This document shows, piece by piece, positions 22,492 to 35,600 of a DNA stretch of 60,000 nt. The notes below the pieces were generated by a model. The model searched no databases. It had not been told where the DNA came from and was given only the letters and a program-made list of their open reading frames with translations. Both the position numbers and the translations under genes were made by a program. Numbering within the stretch: position 1 is the stretch's first letter; each line of letters begins with the position of its first letter. The stretch is from Lineus longissimus (Eukaryota; Nemertea; Pilidiophora; Heteronemertea; Lineidae), in assembly GCF_910592395.1 (NCBI RefSeq), contig NC_088312.1, positions 5,086,001 to 5,146,000 of the forward strand. The letters run 5' to 3'.

Positions 22492-23646
22492 CAGTGGGAT
22501 AACTCTGTTGACCAAGCAATATTACGCGGACAGAGGACCATGCGAGAGAGAATAACCGCATGCACTTCGATAAAATTTAACTGTTTGTTGTATTTTATGA
22601 TCACGATGTGGTGACCTGATACTCTGTTCTCGCAGCCTAGTTCTCTACCGCCCTATTTCGATGAGTAGGAATGGCAAACATACTGCTTTAGCAAGCAATA
22701 CGTTTCGTACACCACGGACGCTCCACCCCGGGGTGAGATACCATTCATGCAGGCCGACTTTGAGAGGAGAAGTCACTGTGAATTCCTCCATTGCGTAACA
22801 AAACCCCTGTCACCCGTACCAAAAAAAACTGATATGACGATCGCAGGTCGAATTCCATTTCAACGTTTATTGAACAATGCACAATGGCAATTAGCATAAA
22901 TTGGCGAAGACCTGGATAATGTACATCCTGATTATATTATTCCAGAATTGGCCGACAGCCAATTGCCGTATGACAGTGAAAAGCTAATCCAGGGAGACTG
23001 GCATAGATTCTTCGGGCAAAAGTATGACTACAGAAGAGAAACATGCGTCTGTAGGGCTTAGCCAACAGTTCCATCGCAAGCTGAAGACTTGACTGACACT
23101 GAAGATTACTGTTCATATCTGTCACAATGCGCACCAGAGTGGAATTCCATAACAGACTTTAAAGATCTGAGTAAACTAGATATACTGTACACAAAGACTG
23201 CTGACGATATCGAAGCAAGAACCGTATCGCAACAAAGAGGAATTCGACGACCTCGTACCATTCGTCGCCTCCAGCGATAATATACCACAAAGGGGCCGAA
23301 TAACCTCTCAGTCACCCCTTGCGAACGGCTTTTTGGACATTTAGGGGAGTAATGATCCTACACTTCTGACGCTTTGAGAAAGGCCATGCAGGGCAAAGGT
23401 ATCACTCCTCATCAACAAAGAGCGGGAAAAATAGCGGTTATGGAATGTAGAAAATAGTATCGATGTAATAACGGCAAGACTTACGCGAATATAAGTACTC
23501 CGCAAGGCTAACCCATTGGCAATCGTACCATTAGCCACACATGGACGGCTCTCACTTGGGACGGACATCCCATAGAAAATGAACCAAGAGCAAAGTCTAT
23601 CACACACGTCCCGTGGCATCGGTTGGTACCATGCCAACAGCAATGA
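22492..23646 (+). pseudogene. Possible decayed coding block of unknown origin
   Basis: Plus frame 1 reads as protein-like sequence for more than 1 kb but is broken by stops near 22612, 22666, 22897, 23059, 23278, 23344 and later. The open pieces between them are long: 76, 53 and 72 codons in succession. They include readable stretches such as EIPFMQADFERRSHCEF (about 22738-22788), LIQGDWHRFFGQKYDYRRE (within 22900-23058) and DLTDTEDYCSYLSQC (from about 23086). By eye I count about 10 stops in roughly 385 codons, where about 20 would be expected at this base composition. I recognise no family. It could be an old gene or mobile-element remnant, or chance in a slightly GC-richer patch. Confidence 0.3.
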
Positions 23647-23649
23647 CTA

Positions 23650-26600
23650 ATGCACACTCGCCAGTTATTCATATCAATACTTATGGAACTGAAGTTGATT
23701 TATGCGGCACTGTCGACGCTTTCATGGACAATTGGTGAGGAATTAATGATTTGGAAAACTATCACATATTCAAATAAGGTTGCCTACCGTTCTTCATGAA
23801 TTCCTCCAAATCACAGTCTGTCCACCCAACTCATGCAGAATAAATCAAGCAACCAGGAAGTTCGTGTCATACGACAGCGGAAAAAGACGATTAAGGCGTC
23901 GATCATGCAGCCTATTAAGTCCCATGCTAAAAAGAAGTACGCTGTTCTGATACATGTATGTTTAAACAAGTCCGGCCAATGATATTTTCAAAAGCGCCTT
24001 TTGGCTATATTCATATTGAATTCTCGCGATACTTCCCTGTCAAAACCACTGAGTTGTAACCGCTGACATTCTTGTGCATGGACAAAAGCTGTTTTTGCAA
24101 AGGGTTGCCGATTCAAAAGCAATAGAATTGTATAAGGGCTGTCTTCCTCTTATGTTGGAAGTGCCAATATTTCAAACTGCATATATCATGTACCACTATT
24201 AAATGCATTGCAAATGAATGCACAGCATATAAGAGCTCTGACCACGATGGTAATAAATTGATAACCATTGTAGTTGATTCTAAAAACAGTAATATAGCAG
24301 TTGAATTGGTCGCATGCTGACTTTATTTGACGGGTCACTGCCTTAACAAGATAAATCATTCTGCACTTTAAAAAATTAACAACGATCGCGACATTGTTAT
24401 GCAAGGTTTTCGAGTGATATCCCAATCGTTTTTTAATGTAATTCGCCGGGAATTTTGTACATATGATTTGATCATATGTACTGTAACAGCACTGTAACAG
24501 CCAGAAGGCATATTGAAAACTTTAATTGGATTTCAGCTGACAAAATAAAAACACAGCAAAATGTCTGATTCAAGTCTTCCTATATATAAACGTAACGATG
24601 ATATTAAAGACGAAAAATAATCTGAAGAAATCAAAATGATACCGGTTACGTGAAAGTCGACTCGATCAATACTGTCGAAAAATCAGAAGTCGCGTTTTTG
24701 AATTTTTTTGCAAAGACATGACGACACATTTGATGATGTAATGCTGGATATCAGGTTCTATCGATTGTCTTATAAACCCTATGGCAGTGCAAACCGTCCG
24801 GTCAATTATGTGTTCGGAAATGGGCCGACTGGGCTGTTGCAGTCAGAAGTGGTGGAGTCGTGGCCGAGGAGATACGTCTTCGAAATACTCCGCGATTCCC
24901 ACTATCTCGGGCTGGCATTGCTTCCGGGCCAAACCGTTTCCACATGTAAGAATGGCGACTTTGACAGTGGGCAGCAAGGTTTTCTCCTAGATTAATTACG
25001 CAATAGTGTTTATAGAACTCCATAATGTCCAAGTTGACGCTTTTCTCTCAAATCAATATTTTCGCCAATCATCCTCTGGCCTTATGGTTATAATCTTGCC
25101 TTCCGATCAGTCAATGTGCATTTAATGAAAAGATTGTATCAATTCATTGTTGTTTGAGCCATGACTCTGAAATTACGCAAACAAAAACGAGGTTGCCCAT
25201 GGTAACTAAAGCGTTGATAATGGGATGCTGTGACAGGCGATGTCACTCGCTTCATCGACGTATGGGGTTCGTCCGTTTTAAGGTTTGTAATAGCCAGTAG
25301 ACATGCAATAACGTTCACTGAGCGTCGACGTGTTGATAGAAAAATCGATTCAGTAAAAAACTGCAAATGCGATTAAATTTTTGAGATCATAGAAGACGGT
25401 ATGACGAAATCGCAGACATAGGCCTTGTTTACTTTCATCTCTATCGAATGAACGAAAAGTAATCAAAAGTCAGCGCTCCCACCCCATACTTCTCGATATG
25501 AGTATTGTACCACACTTACATCCATTCAACAAAGAACAACAACCAAAGCGAGGTGTCTTGTTGTTGATGGGAAGTTGTTGATGATGTCAATGACTTAGTG
25601 GGTGCGAACCCAGTCGTAAACGGAATTGCGTTCACATACTGAACATAATAGTCTGTGTCATGAGAAGGGTAATGATTAAGGTACATTTTAGATGTTGAAA
25701 ATATGCGTTATCGAGTCTTGAAACCATTTTACTGATGATTTATTAACTACTGCATACAATCATGTAGAATTGAAAAAAATGGAGATACCGTGTATAATCT
25801 AAACCCGATTCACTCACCGTAAGTCAAAAGTCGATTAACGTAAATTATCCGCGGGTGGTACCACTGATGGGCCACTATCACACTTCACTTATAGCAACTA
25901 GCCAATAGCTGACCTAATGTGTACACCGTAGTTATAGTGATCATTGAGGTATATCTCACCACATTGTACTTTAAAGTAGCGTTTTCAACGCTATTGAAAA
26001 CCTAAACCTGTTGACAACATTTGTGGAACGTCTTTAAACTGGCCTAGGCAGACAGCCATGAATGCCTTTGATGAGACATATAGCAAATAGATAATAAAAC
26101 CAGATATACAGTACAGAGCGCAGCGACAATGGGGTCATCGCTTCTAAGCACAACGGGCCCGCGCATGTCGGCCAGTAAAAGAGGCAACTTTTGGCACAAA
26201 CCATGCCTTGATAGAGCAGTTTGTCTTGTTCTAGCTTACAAGGAATGATATGGTTGGCGAATATTGTATAGGTTTGACATATTTGACCACTGATGCGATT
26301 TAAAAAAAATAGAGACATGCTTGAATGTGAGAGGGACTTAAGTGGCGAAGAATCCCCTTTTGTATTGGATACCCCACCCTGTCACGTTCTGACCTCACGT
26401 TTGAAAAAGGAATCGGTTTACCTTTACCACACTCTGACAATGGAAACGAGGCCCTTATATTCTAGTGTTTAAGGGTTGTAATGCTATAATGATAAGAAAG
26501 GTGTCCTAACGAATTAGCCTATTACGTCGTATTTTCCTCTCAAAGACGAGCGCGTATTTTTAGAGGTAGATCCATACCTTTATCCAACATCTTGACAGAT

Positions 26601-26700
26601 AAAGAGCATGGCAAATTAGCTCGCCAATCGCGATGCTATGGCGCCACATGGAAGAAGAAGACCGACGAGTGCCATACACACTGTATATAAAAATGTCCTA
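23650..26700. other. Non-coding DNA, nothing recognised
   Basis: AT-rich sequence with only short open frames (95 codons or fewer) and no motif that I can assign. A TACATGTA palindrome lies near 23953. No splice-bounded exon stood out. Confidence 0.5.
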
Positions 26701-26910
26701 CTTAAGAACACAAAGGCGTACACTTGTGTTACTGTATAACATCCTACTTCAGAACACGAAGGCGTGTTTTTGTGTTCTACTAAAACCGTGCATGTATCAG
26801 TTCTATGATTCGTCTCTATTGACACGGGTAGCATCCAGAAACACTGGCCTCAGCAGAACTGAACCTTATCTATTAAGATTACAGACGTACATGCCTTCGT
26901 GTTCTGAAGT
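26701..26910. repeat. Hairpin-forming repeat cluster
   Basis: Two direct, imperfect copies of a unit of about 47 bp start near 26697 and 26744 (both read CCTACTT.AGAACAC.AAGGCGT). Each contains its own short inverted repeat: AACACAA/TTGTGTT at 26707-26713 and 26724-26730, and AGAACAC/GTGTTCT at 26751-26757 and 26772-26778. A perfect 18-bp inverted copy of 26746-26763 lies at 26893-26910. The palindromic layout resembles a small non-autonomous DNA element, but no target-site duplication is obvious. Confidence 0.7.
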
Positions 26911-27316
26911 GATGTGTTACGATATATGCGACAAAGGACAAGATGCCCTGTAAAGCTTGCCTTGACCGTTCCGCCTTAGGAATGAAGAAGGCTACTTACG
27001 ATGTTGACTGATATCAAATCTACGGAATCGTGATCACTATATTTGAATGCAACTGGCCTGCTCAGTCAGGAAAATCGTGGACAAAACTTCCTGTTGCGCA
27101 TATGCCGCACATGAAGCACGATTGTCTCGAATATTACGTCGCAATATGAAACTATGAAGGGCGTGTTAGATGTTCTTATCATAATAACACACTGACCCTA
27201 CATACATTGCAATCAGAAAAGGCCGTAGTTTGTGTGCTTTGACACGTCAGTATGAAGACGATTTACAGGACGTTTCTATTATTGATTCTTTTTATGAATA
27301 CTGCAAGACACATAAA

Positions 27317-27441
27317 GTGAAGTTTTCGTGTCCTAATTTTCTAATCGCCGGCTATGAGCTGATCTTAAAACTGAAATATATCCCATTCAGTAGTCATGCA
27401 TAAACCGAGACGCTCTATTCATGCACCATAGTGTGCATTCA
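27317..27441 (+). repeat. Dispersed direct repeat, copy 1
   Basis: About 115-125 bp aligns without gaps to 27842-27966, offset exactly 525 bp, with roughly ten mismatches. It starts at GTGAAGTTTTCGTGTCCTAA and ends around TTCATGCACCATA. It does not encode protein in any obvious frame. Confidence 0.85.
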
Positions 27442-27841
27442 ATGTAGGACGCGGTGGTGCTTCAAGATAACAACAAATATGACAATCGGCATTAGGTATA
27501 AATCATACAACATATGATATGTAGAAAAATAACAAAGGCTGTTGATAAATGAACATGTATTTCGCAATTTCTACTGCGTAGAATCATAATACAGCATACA
27601 TTTGTAAGGCTGACGTGTCCTTTCTCATTGACGTCTATCGAAAGAAATTATTCGCGGGTCCATGTCCCGGTGAGAGATTCTGCGCGCTTTCACAGCTTTT
27701 TGGCCAAGCTCACAGAATACACACAAATTACTGTAGCCGATGGAGTACTTGTTATATTAAAGGAAAATAGAAGCCTCTGACCATCTTCTTTGTCATTTAG
27801 GATAGTCCACTCCAATCGGCCAGGATATGTCATCCCTCAAT

Positions 27842-27966
27842 GTGAAGTTTTCGTGTCCTAACTTTCTAATCGCCGGTTATGAGCAGATCTTAAAACTAAA
27901 ATATATCCCATTCAGCAGTCATGCATAAACCGAGATGATCTATTCATGCACCATAACGTGAATTAA
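27842..27966 (+). repeat. Dispersed direct repeat, copy 2
   Basis: Partner of 27317-27441. Scattered substitutions and no indel indicate an older duplication. The two copies flank about 400 bp of unrelated DNA, so they could be the ends of a small element, two separate insertions of one short repeat family, or a local duplication. Confidence 0.85.
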
Positions 27967-30900
27967 AATTTCCAGGAATTGCGAATATCACGTACAAGCC
28001 CATTGGGGTTGATCTTTAGCAGGTTTCAGCACGGTTAAGATGTTCGTCAATACACTGTCGATTATGTTTAAATGTTCTGGCAAAATATGGAGGCATACAC
28101 GATGATCGAGCAGGCGCAGATCCAAGGGGCGCACTGCACCAGACGAACGCACCCCTATTCCGTGAAAAATCTTTTAAATTGACCGTAAAGATTATGGAAC
28201 AGATCAGGAATTTTGATGAGAAATACAGTACACGCCCATATCGTTATTGCTCCTGCATGCCGCTTCTGCAGGGATTTGCCTCGCTACCGCCTTTCTAAGA
28301 ACAAACGATGTGAAAGCTTACAGCTGAATGGAAAAGAAGATAAAGACGATTTTCATTTTGTAGGTTATGTTAACGTTTATTCGTAGCTGCACGTCTGCTT
28401 TGTTCAGACTCGCAAACAAGACAAGGTAGCTTGGTCCTAGACCAAGTTTACATAATTTAATGCAATTTATATAGAGTCATTACCGGGTGAGACGGATATT
28501 TTATCACTCAAGTAACCAAGTAACACCTGAAAGTCAATTTTTTTAACCACATGAACACAAATTGTTTAGTCCAGCCTCTCCGCCATTCTTCTCCACATGG
28601 CAACGCGTGCAGGACCCTAGAATCGTTTGTCAATTGACCCTTAGCATATTAGTGAATGGGCCTCACCAGCTGTGAGGGGTGACACGTGGTCGTCTTTGAT
28701 GCAATTCTATTGATCTCCCACGCCTTTATCGACATCACCAGAGTAGAGAGGACGCTCTATTCGCCCGCCGCTGTGACGTTCAACTAGCGAAGCCACCTCA
28801 CCGAAGTATTGAACAGGTAAGACACAGGCGTGTCAGAAAATTATCATGAAATATAAGGAGTTCGCATCTTCAATATTGGTTAGAGCACGTTTAAGTTAAT
28901 TTGGCTACTAGTAGCGTATATCTTAAATGGAGGTTGGCAATAGTCAACCCCATTAGTGCTGAAAAATTGTTGAGAATCATTTTTTAAAGATCGCAAAACC
29001 ACCCACACATATGGAAAACGCAAAACAAACTGTCTGTGACATCTACCTGTATATGCCCCAATATATAACACCACGCGCATTGAAGTTTAAATCTGCCCGG
29101 AAGCGCCGTTCAGTATTTTTTTCTACTGTGACAATAACACTCGATGCCCGCTCGTCATATCAATGTGTGCCCGTGCTCTCATCCCTGTGTCTACTAGTAA
29201 TTGACCTAGCATTTAATTATTATACGCATCGGAGTTTATCACGAATCCACATGCACGAGCAAGGTGAACAAAGACACATGCGTGCTGGACAAAGAGCCAC
29301 GAGAATTCTGTGAATGTGAGTTTGGCATAAACATCTCAAGCACCGAACTTACAATTGACGTATCCACATATGACTGACATCACCACTGGACACGATATCT
29401 GAGGTAATGCAATTTCTCGCCGACATTTTTTCGCATCCCGATTTCTTCATATCGGTTATGGTGTATTTTTGGCGTAGGTGATTAACGAGTATTCTGTTAC
29501 AGCGTGTTTTTAATAGCCGTTAGCGTATGCGGGTGTCAGCTTCACCATGTAGAGGCATCGCAGCAGGTGTACCCTTTTCACTCAATGCACACGGGTCTTT
29601 GAGGCTGTCCGACCCCCATGAAATGCGTTTTCCGAGCATGGACAGCAGTTCTGCCAAATAGATGATTCTTGTAGATCATGTTGTGAAGAGGGTATTTTGC
29701 GGTAGCGTAGAATCTAGGGTGCATGTCGCCCTAACCAATTGAGCTTGCTCATGATCTCTAGACACCTACCTTCCCAAGGGACACTGATTGCGCTTTCACT
29801 GGCATCGATGGCGGATCAGAGATATTTATATGTCATCACCGCAATTGAAACCAATTGGCCTTGCTGCCATCACGTTAAGATTGACCCGTACTGCCATCTA
29901 TCAACGAGTCAGAGCTCAGTTTCCTATGATGGAGATTATTATTGTCAGCACCATCATCCTGGACTAATTCTGCTTCACGCGACAGTAGCGCACCATGAAG
30001 CCTTGACGTATAAGTTTTCATTGCCGCTAGCAAGATTCAAGGTCACCTATGGTTCACGTTGAATTCGCATCAAAGGACTTAAGTTTGTTTTTCAGAAGAG
30101 GACAGGTCGCACAATGCTATAGACTACGCGAGGTGAAAGATTAGGATGTTTTGTACCACGATCGATCAAAACTTGAAGTACGGCTACAGCCTTCTCGATC
30201 ATATGCATCCATCGTTATTGTATATCTCAACGTGACCAGACCAGCATGTGCTATTTGAAGGAGAGTAGAACTTTATACTGAAAATTACCTTGTGCGCCAT
30301 GTTATTTTCTATCGACAACGTTGTATATTACGTGTATGTAAGTGCAGATCAAATATCTTAGAACGTCTAGTACATGTAGGTGCACCAGCAATTATGTAGC
30401 CCTATAACCATGCATGTGCCGTCGAGTCAATTCAAAGCATAATCATTCAAACTCGGCCCGTCTGTGGGTACAATGTAAGGTGAGGCAAATTCGAGCGTTT
30501 TTATTGATTTTATTTCGACGACTTTCGATGAATAATCAAGTCATGATGAATATAATGAAAAGAATATCGATAGGCCTTGAAGTTTTCAAACCGATTATCG
30601 ATTTCAATTTGTGCTCGATTTTGATCAATAACTCCACTGCCGGACCCAGTCTAAACTCGATCCAAATAGATTGACTATCATCGATACATGTAATGATATA
30701 ATCAACTATGTACGATCAGTCCGTTTGACAATAAATGGGAGTGCATTATGATAGCTTCGATTGTTGCACAAAATAATCATGTTCTATCACACGAACATGA
30801 CTTTTTGACTTATTCTTTCTCTTCACCACGAACATAATAAAGAAAATGTTACATTTGTAGTTAATTCTTCTTACTGTCAATACTGATACGTGTGTGGTAT

Positions 30901-32489
30901 TGTACCTCACGTAAGCGCTATCAAACATACAGTTTTAGAAATAGCTTACTTTTTTATTGACTTTGAGAAATGCAATACAGACTTGGAACTAGACAATAGC
31001 TTTGAGATCGCATCAACTCCGTTGTTTGAGTACGAAAAATGACAATGGTTTGCTAACCAGATGAAAGTGATGCTGAGGCTAATGAAGTTGGCTTTTGATC
31101 ATAGAAAAGATAAGACACGAGATATAATGTGGTGTCATTGTATTCTGAGATCGGTATAAGAAGGCTGAATACGCAGGCTTCGCGCGTGTACATTACGTGC
31201 ATGGAGAAACTATTGGCAAGATTAGAACAATTCAAAGACGAACATATTTGCTTCCATGATCTGGTGACATTTCGTTTTCGAAGTGATTCCTATCGATGTC
31301 TGATATTTGCCAGAGTTGAGTACAGCTTCATGAGTTGAGATGAAGCTGGAATCTATTTGATAATACACAGCTGCTACCTTTAAGGATTAGCCGATCAGTG
31401 CACAAGGTCCACGTGCTTTGTTTTTGTCCCAGGTCTAGCGACTTAAAGCCATTTAATCAAACAAGGATTTGAGTGTCAGCCTGAGGACATGTTCTAGTTT
31501 GAGTGCCTTCTTTTTAAGACGGTGTCGTATTGCTAACCATAGACGCCGTGATGTAACATTGACCTGCTCTCTTTAACTCTTGTTTAAGGTCTGTAGAGTC
31601 TTAAAATTTATAAGATCAGCATATAATGTACCTCTTAAAATCACCAGCATACTTGTATCCTACCAACCAAATTTGATACTGCGAAAAAGAACCACGATCG
31701 CAAACCTTAACAAAACATGACAAAGTGGTGACTGTGCAAGGAAAATTATAACCCTAAAAGATTTACCACCATCACACGAGTATCGATCGGCTCGACCTGG
31801 ACAACACGAAACAGGCGTAACACAATGGCGTTTAGTATCAATTTTCATCATTTGCTCGGAGGCTAGTAATTAGTCAAATCCTGTTCAGGGCGACGTCAAA
31901 ATAAGGCCAATGAGACGTGATTTTATATTTCTAGTTATCTAACATGTCTTAAACGTTTTAATCTGATGGGCAAGCCTGTTTTATTGAGTTGGGGACTTAT
32001 GGGCGAATTTGTCAACTTCTCTAACACAGGAATTGTGAATCTATCTTTGGTTACTAATATCACAGTCGATTTCCTTTGTTCAGTTAGCGTATCCATTCCC
32101 AGAGTTTAATCTGCATTTATGACTAAGATTGAGAAATTCATATTTGCGAAAATCACATTTTAGTCAAAATAATGATGCGGGATGCCGGTAAGAAACTAGC
32201 AATCTGTGTTCATTGGCCTAACGTTGGTGAGGTTGGAATCGATATATTTAATTAGTGTTTTTGCTGAACGAGCCCTGATTTATTTCAGAGATCAAAATTA
32301 CAAGGTCCTATATTTAGTGCCCATTATATTCGTGCTGATAGCGACGTCGCCACGGGTTTTTTTTCTGAATGGTTTATAAAGGTAGGGTGTTGGAACAAGT
32401 GCGGTGGTACCAAGGTGGGTCGTGGCCGAAATTGAGTGAAATCCGAAATATTCAAGGGAAAATCAGCTGCTTCCAGTCGTGAAGAAATC
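27967..32489. other. Non-coding DNA, nothing recognised
   Basis: AT-rich intergenic DNA. Open frames reach 107 codons (29739-30062, plus, beginning at a TTG rather than an ATG) and show no domain. TACATGTA palindromes occur near 30371 and 30685. Confidence 0.5.
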
Positions 32490-32633
32490 AACATCAGTAA
32501 GCGAACTATCTGTCGATGTGGAAACTAACATCAGTGTTCGAACTATCTGTCAATGTGGAAACCAACATCAGTGTACGAACTACCTGTAATGTGGAAACCA
32601 ACATCAGTGTACGAATTATCTGTAGTTTGGCAT
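32490..32633 (+). repeat. 37-bp minisatellite, about 4 copies
   Basis: The unit begins AACATCAGTGTACGAACTAT and ends GTGGAAACC. Copies start at 32490, 32527, 32564 and 32600, spaced 37, 37 and 36 bp. The last is truncated and the first is the most diverged. It is non-coding. Confidence 0.9.
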
Positions 32634-35600
32634 GGCACATTTAACACTGACATCAAAATATCGAGATCAATGCAACGTAACTACCAGCCATCCCACCAGA
32701 TACCGTGCTCATTCTCACTCATTATTTAGCTGTTCCGTCGCCATCAAAGAGCATTAGGCGATCCATTACAAATCCCCGAGCTTCTGACCGCTACCTCTTT
32801 CTCGATTGCCGATCAGTTTGACCGTGCTGGTATCATTGACATGCCGTCGCTGCCAAGCTATGGGTTAGAAGGAGAAAATTTAAAGTTGCTGTCGGCTGAA
32901 GCTGCATGGGTGCCATCGAGTGAAATTGAATTGGTTTAGTTATGTTGACAGGACGGCCCTGGACCTTTAATCAAAGAAAACTACAAGGTAATTCATCATA
33001 TCAAGCTGCGTTTATAATATTCATGAACAGTATTAACCTTAAGAACTAGTTTGTCTTCGGACACGACATATCCCGAAGAGTATCGGTGGATTGTTGACCG
33101 CAAAGCATATCTTTGCGATCATGATCAATTCTTGTGGTATGGCGACATAACACGGCTTCTTGTCGTCTATGTGATCATCTCGGTCAAAGAAGACCGATAT
33201 TGATGCCTCATAGGAAAGTGTCTGGACGTATGTACATGTACGTCAGTAGGCGTGACTTATCAGATTGGCCAGTAGTGTCTGATGTAGCGTCATTCAGCAC
33301 GATCGTGATAGATAGCGGAAGCACTGGCGATAAGTCCTCATGTCGTGGAATCAATGTGATCATGTGATCGATATTTTACTACCAAAATACAAATTACAGT
33401 AATATACACAAAATAAAATAAATCATCGCCGAAGTTTATTCGACAAAAACAAATAAAGACGACAGAACCTCAAGCTGTATTTCAACGATTGCAGAGAAGG
33501 AACTGCATCGAGATCAAACAACTATATCGTTTCGTAGAATCACTTACATGTAGCACGAAACAAATATTATTATTTTTGTTACATGTACGCTTTCAAACAC
33601 GACATGATTTGTTTTCCGCTGTCTATAGTGTTGGTCTTTATTTACTTAAATGAATAGCATGATATGCGTTATTTGGTGAAATCTAATTTGAAAACAGGCA
33701 GCTCCGGTTGCCATGGCAATTTAAGAAAGTATACCATGGGCAGACGATTGACATAAATTTTTAACTGTAAGTAAAATCTTTCATTTGCTGCCTCGGATTT
33801 CTTTTAAAAGGGAATGGCATTACTTGTTATTTGGTAATAATTGTACGCTACATGAAGCTGTTTGAATCTGTTATCTGGTGGGTCTCGCATCACAATGAAG
33901 AATGCAATGCTGTTGTAAACGATGTTGACAAAAGAAAAAAAGCAAATTTAAGAAAAGAGGATTTTTGATATTGAAATTGATATTGAATGAAATAATACGT
34001 AACGTCAGTAACATATTATTTCGGCGAGTCGTATTATTTTCTCAATTACCCTGTTCACCTAACACTGTGTAAACTGAAGCTAAACCTAGTTCGAAAGAAA
34101 ATGAGTCCACTATCCCGAAACATCATTGTTCAATAAAATGGCGTACAATGGCGTATTTCTAAAACTATTTCGTGCAGATAATAGAAAATCTCTTTTGAAC
34201 CTGGAGTGACCCATACTGTAACCATAGGCAATATAACGGTCATATTACATTTTGTGATCAATCGGAAAGTAGTTTTGCCTTTCCGCAAAGTTCACGACCG
34301 GATTATATAAATACTTCGGATGCGTTTATCGATCAATTAGCATCAGTCCATCAAATGATAATCAGTTTAGATAGATGCAAATGCTAGATGGCGCGGCAGT
34401 GGAAACGTCTCAATTCTGATGGGACAGTAAATTTAGTCCCCTGGAGAACTAGTTACATAATCATTGTGTGATGAATGATAAAGTGCAGGGCTGTATAGAA
34501 GATATCTGTCTGATTGTAGGCGATCATCTTTTATTTACAGTCGTCCTACAATGTATCTAGTACCTTTATTATTCAAGGTTTCACTCAAAGTGATCCTACC
34601 CAACAAAGTCTTCGCGGTCACGAGACATTTTTGTGGACTGTGCAGTACTTGCTGCTTCTTCCAAAATAGGCATGGGCAAGCACATAACACGTGTTTTGAT
34701 TGAAATACACGATACACCACGCTGCAGCGCAGAAAGATTCTTTGGTTACTCTGAGAAGAATTCTCAATCACCCTGTTGATTGTCTCATATCTACCTACGG
34801 TGGCTGGGAAAGGACATCACCTGATTTTTTTTCAAGGTGAAAATCGTGTTTATGGTGGGGGGGGGGGGGGGAATAACAATACTTCTTCCATATTGTTATA
34901 CCCTGACGTTTTGACTATCAACCACAATGGAATCTTTTCAGTATAGTTCCCCAGACGACCATGTCCGTACCCAGTACATCACATGCACATGTACATATCA
35001 AACTGCAAAACAGTCACATCAAATTGCCCAAGTTCTCAGTACAGCTTCAAAAAGCTATAAAAGTCGATATGTCAGTAACATTACTCTGTATAGGTAATTA
35101 CAGCTTAGAAACGTCTCATATATTTTGATTTAGGAGAATCACGTTGAACCAGCTTACGGATTGACATGACTAAAGCATGGAATAGCGTGCGTTCGGTTCA
35201 GGATGATCGAGGCAGGCGACAGTCCGCAACCAATGCCACTTGTCCAAGATGGTCGCCACAGCAGCCATATTTATTTCATAATATTACAAAATATATATAC
35301 ACTGTAATGCAATGCACTGCATATTTTGGACAAACTGACTGTGTCATGTTATACAATGTATATACATGTACACCATTCTTCTTTTATTCATTCTGTAACC
35401 ACACATAACGCCCATCAAATAAATAGTTATTGGTCACAGGTGTTGTTGACTAGATTGAGTGGGAAGTTCAGAAATACAAGAGCCCCTCTTGAATACGTTT
35501 GGGGAGACACAAAAACAATGTATCATGCTGCACGGAAATCGATCGACCAGACATCAGACATCAATCATAACTGACTTTGTTAGTGAGAACAACGCAAGAT

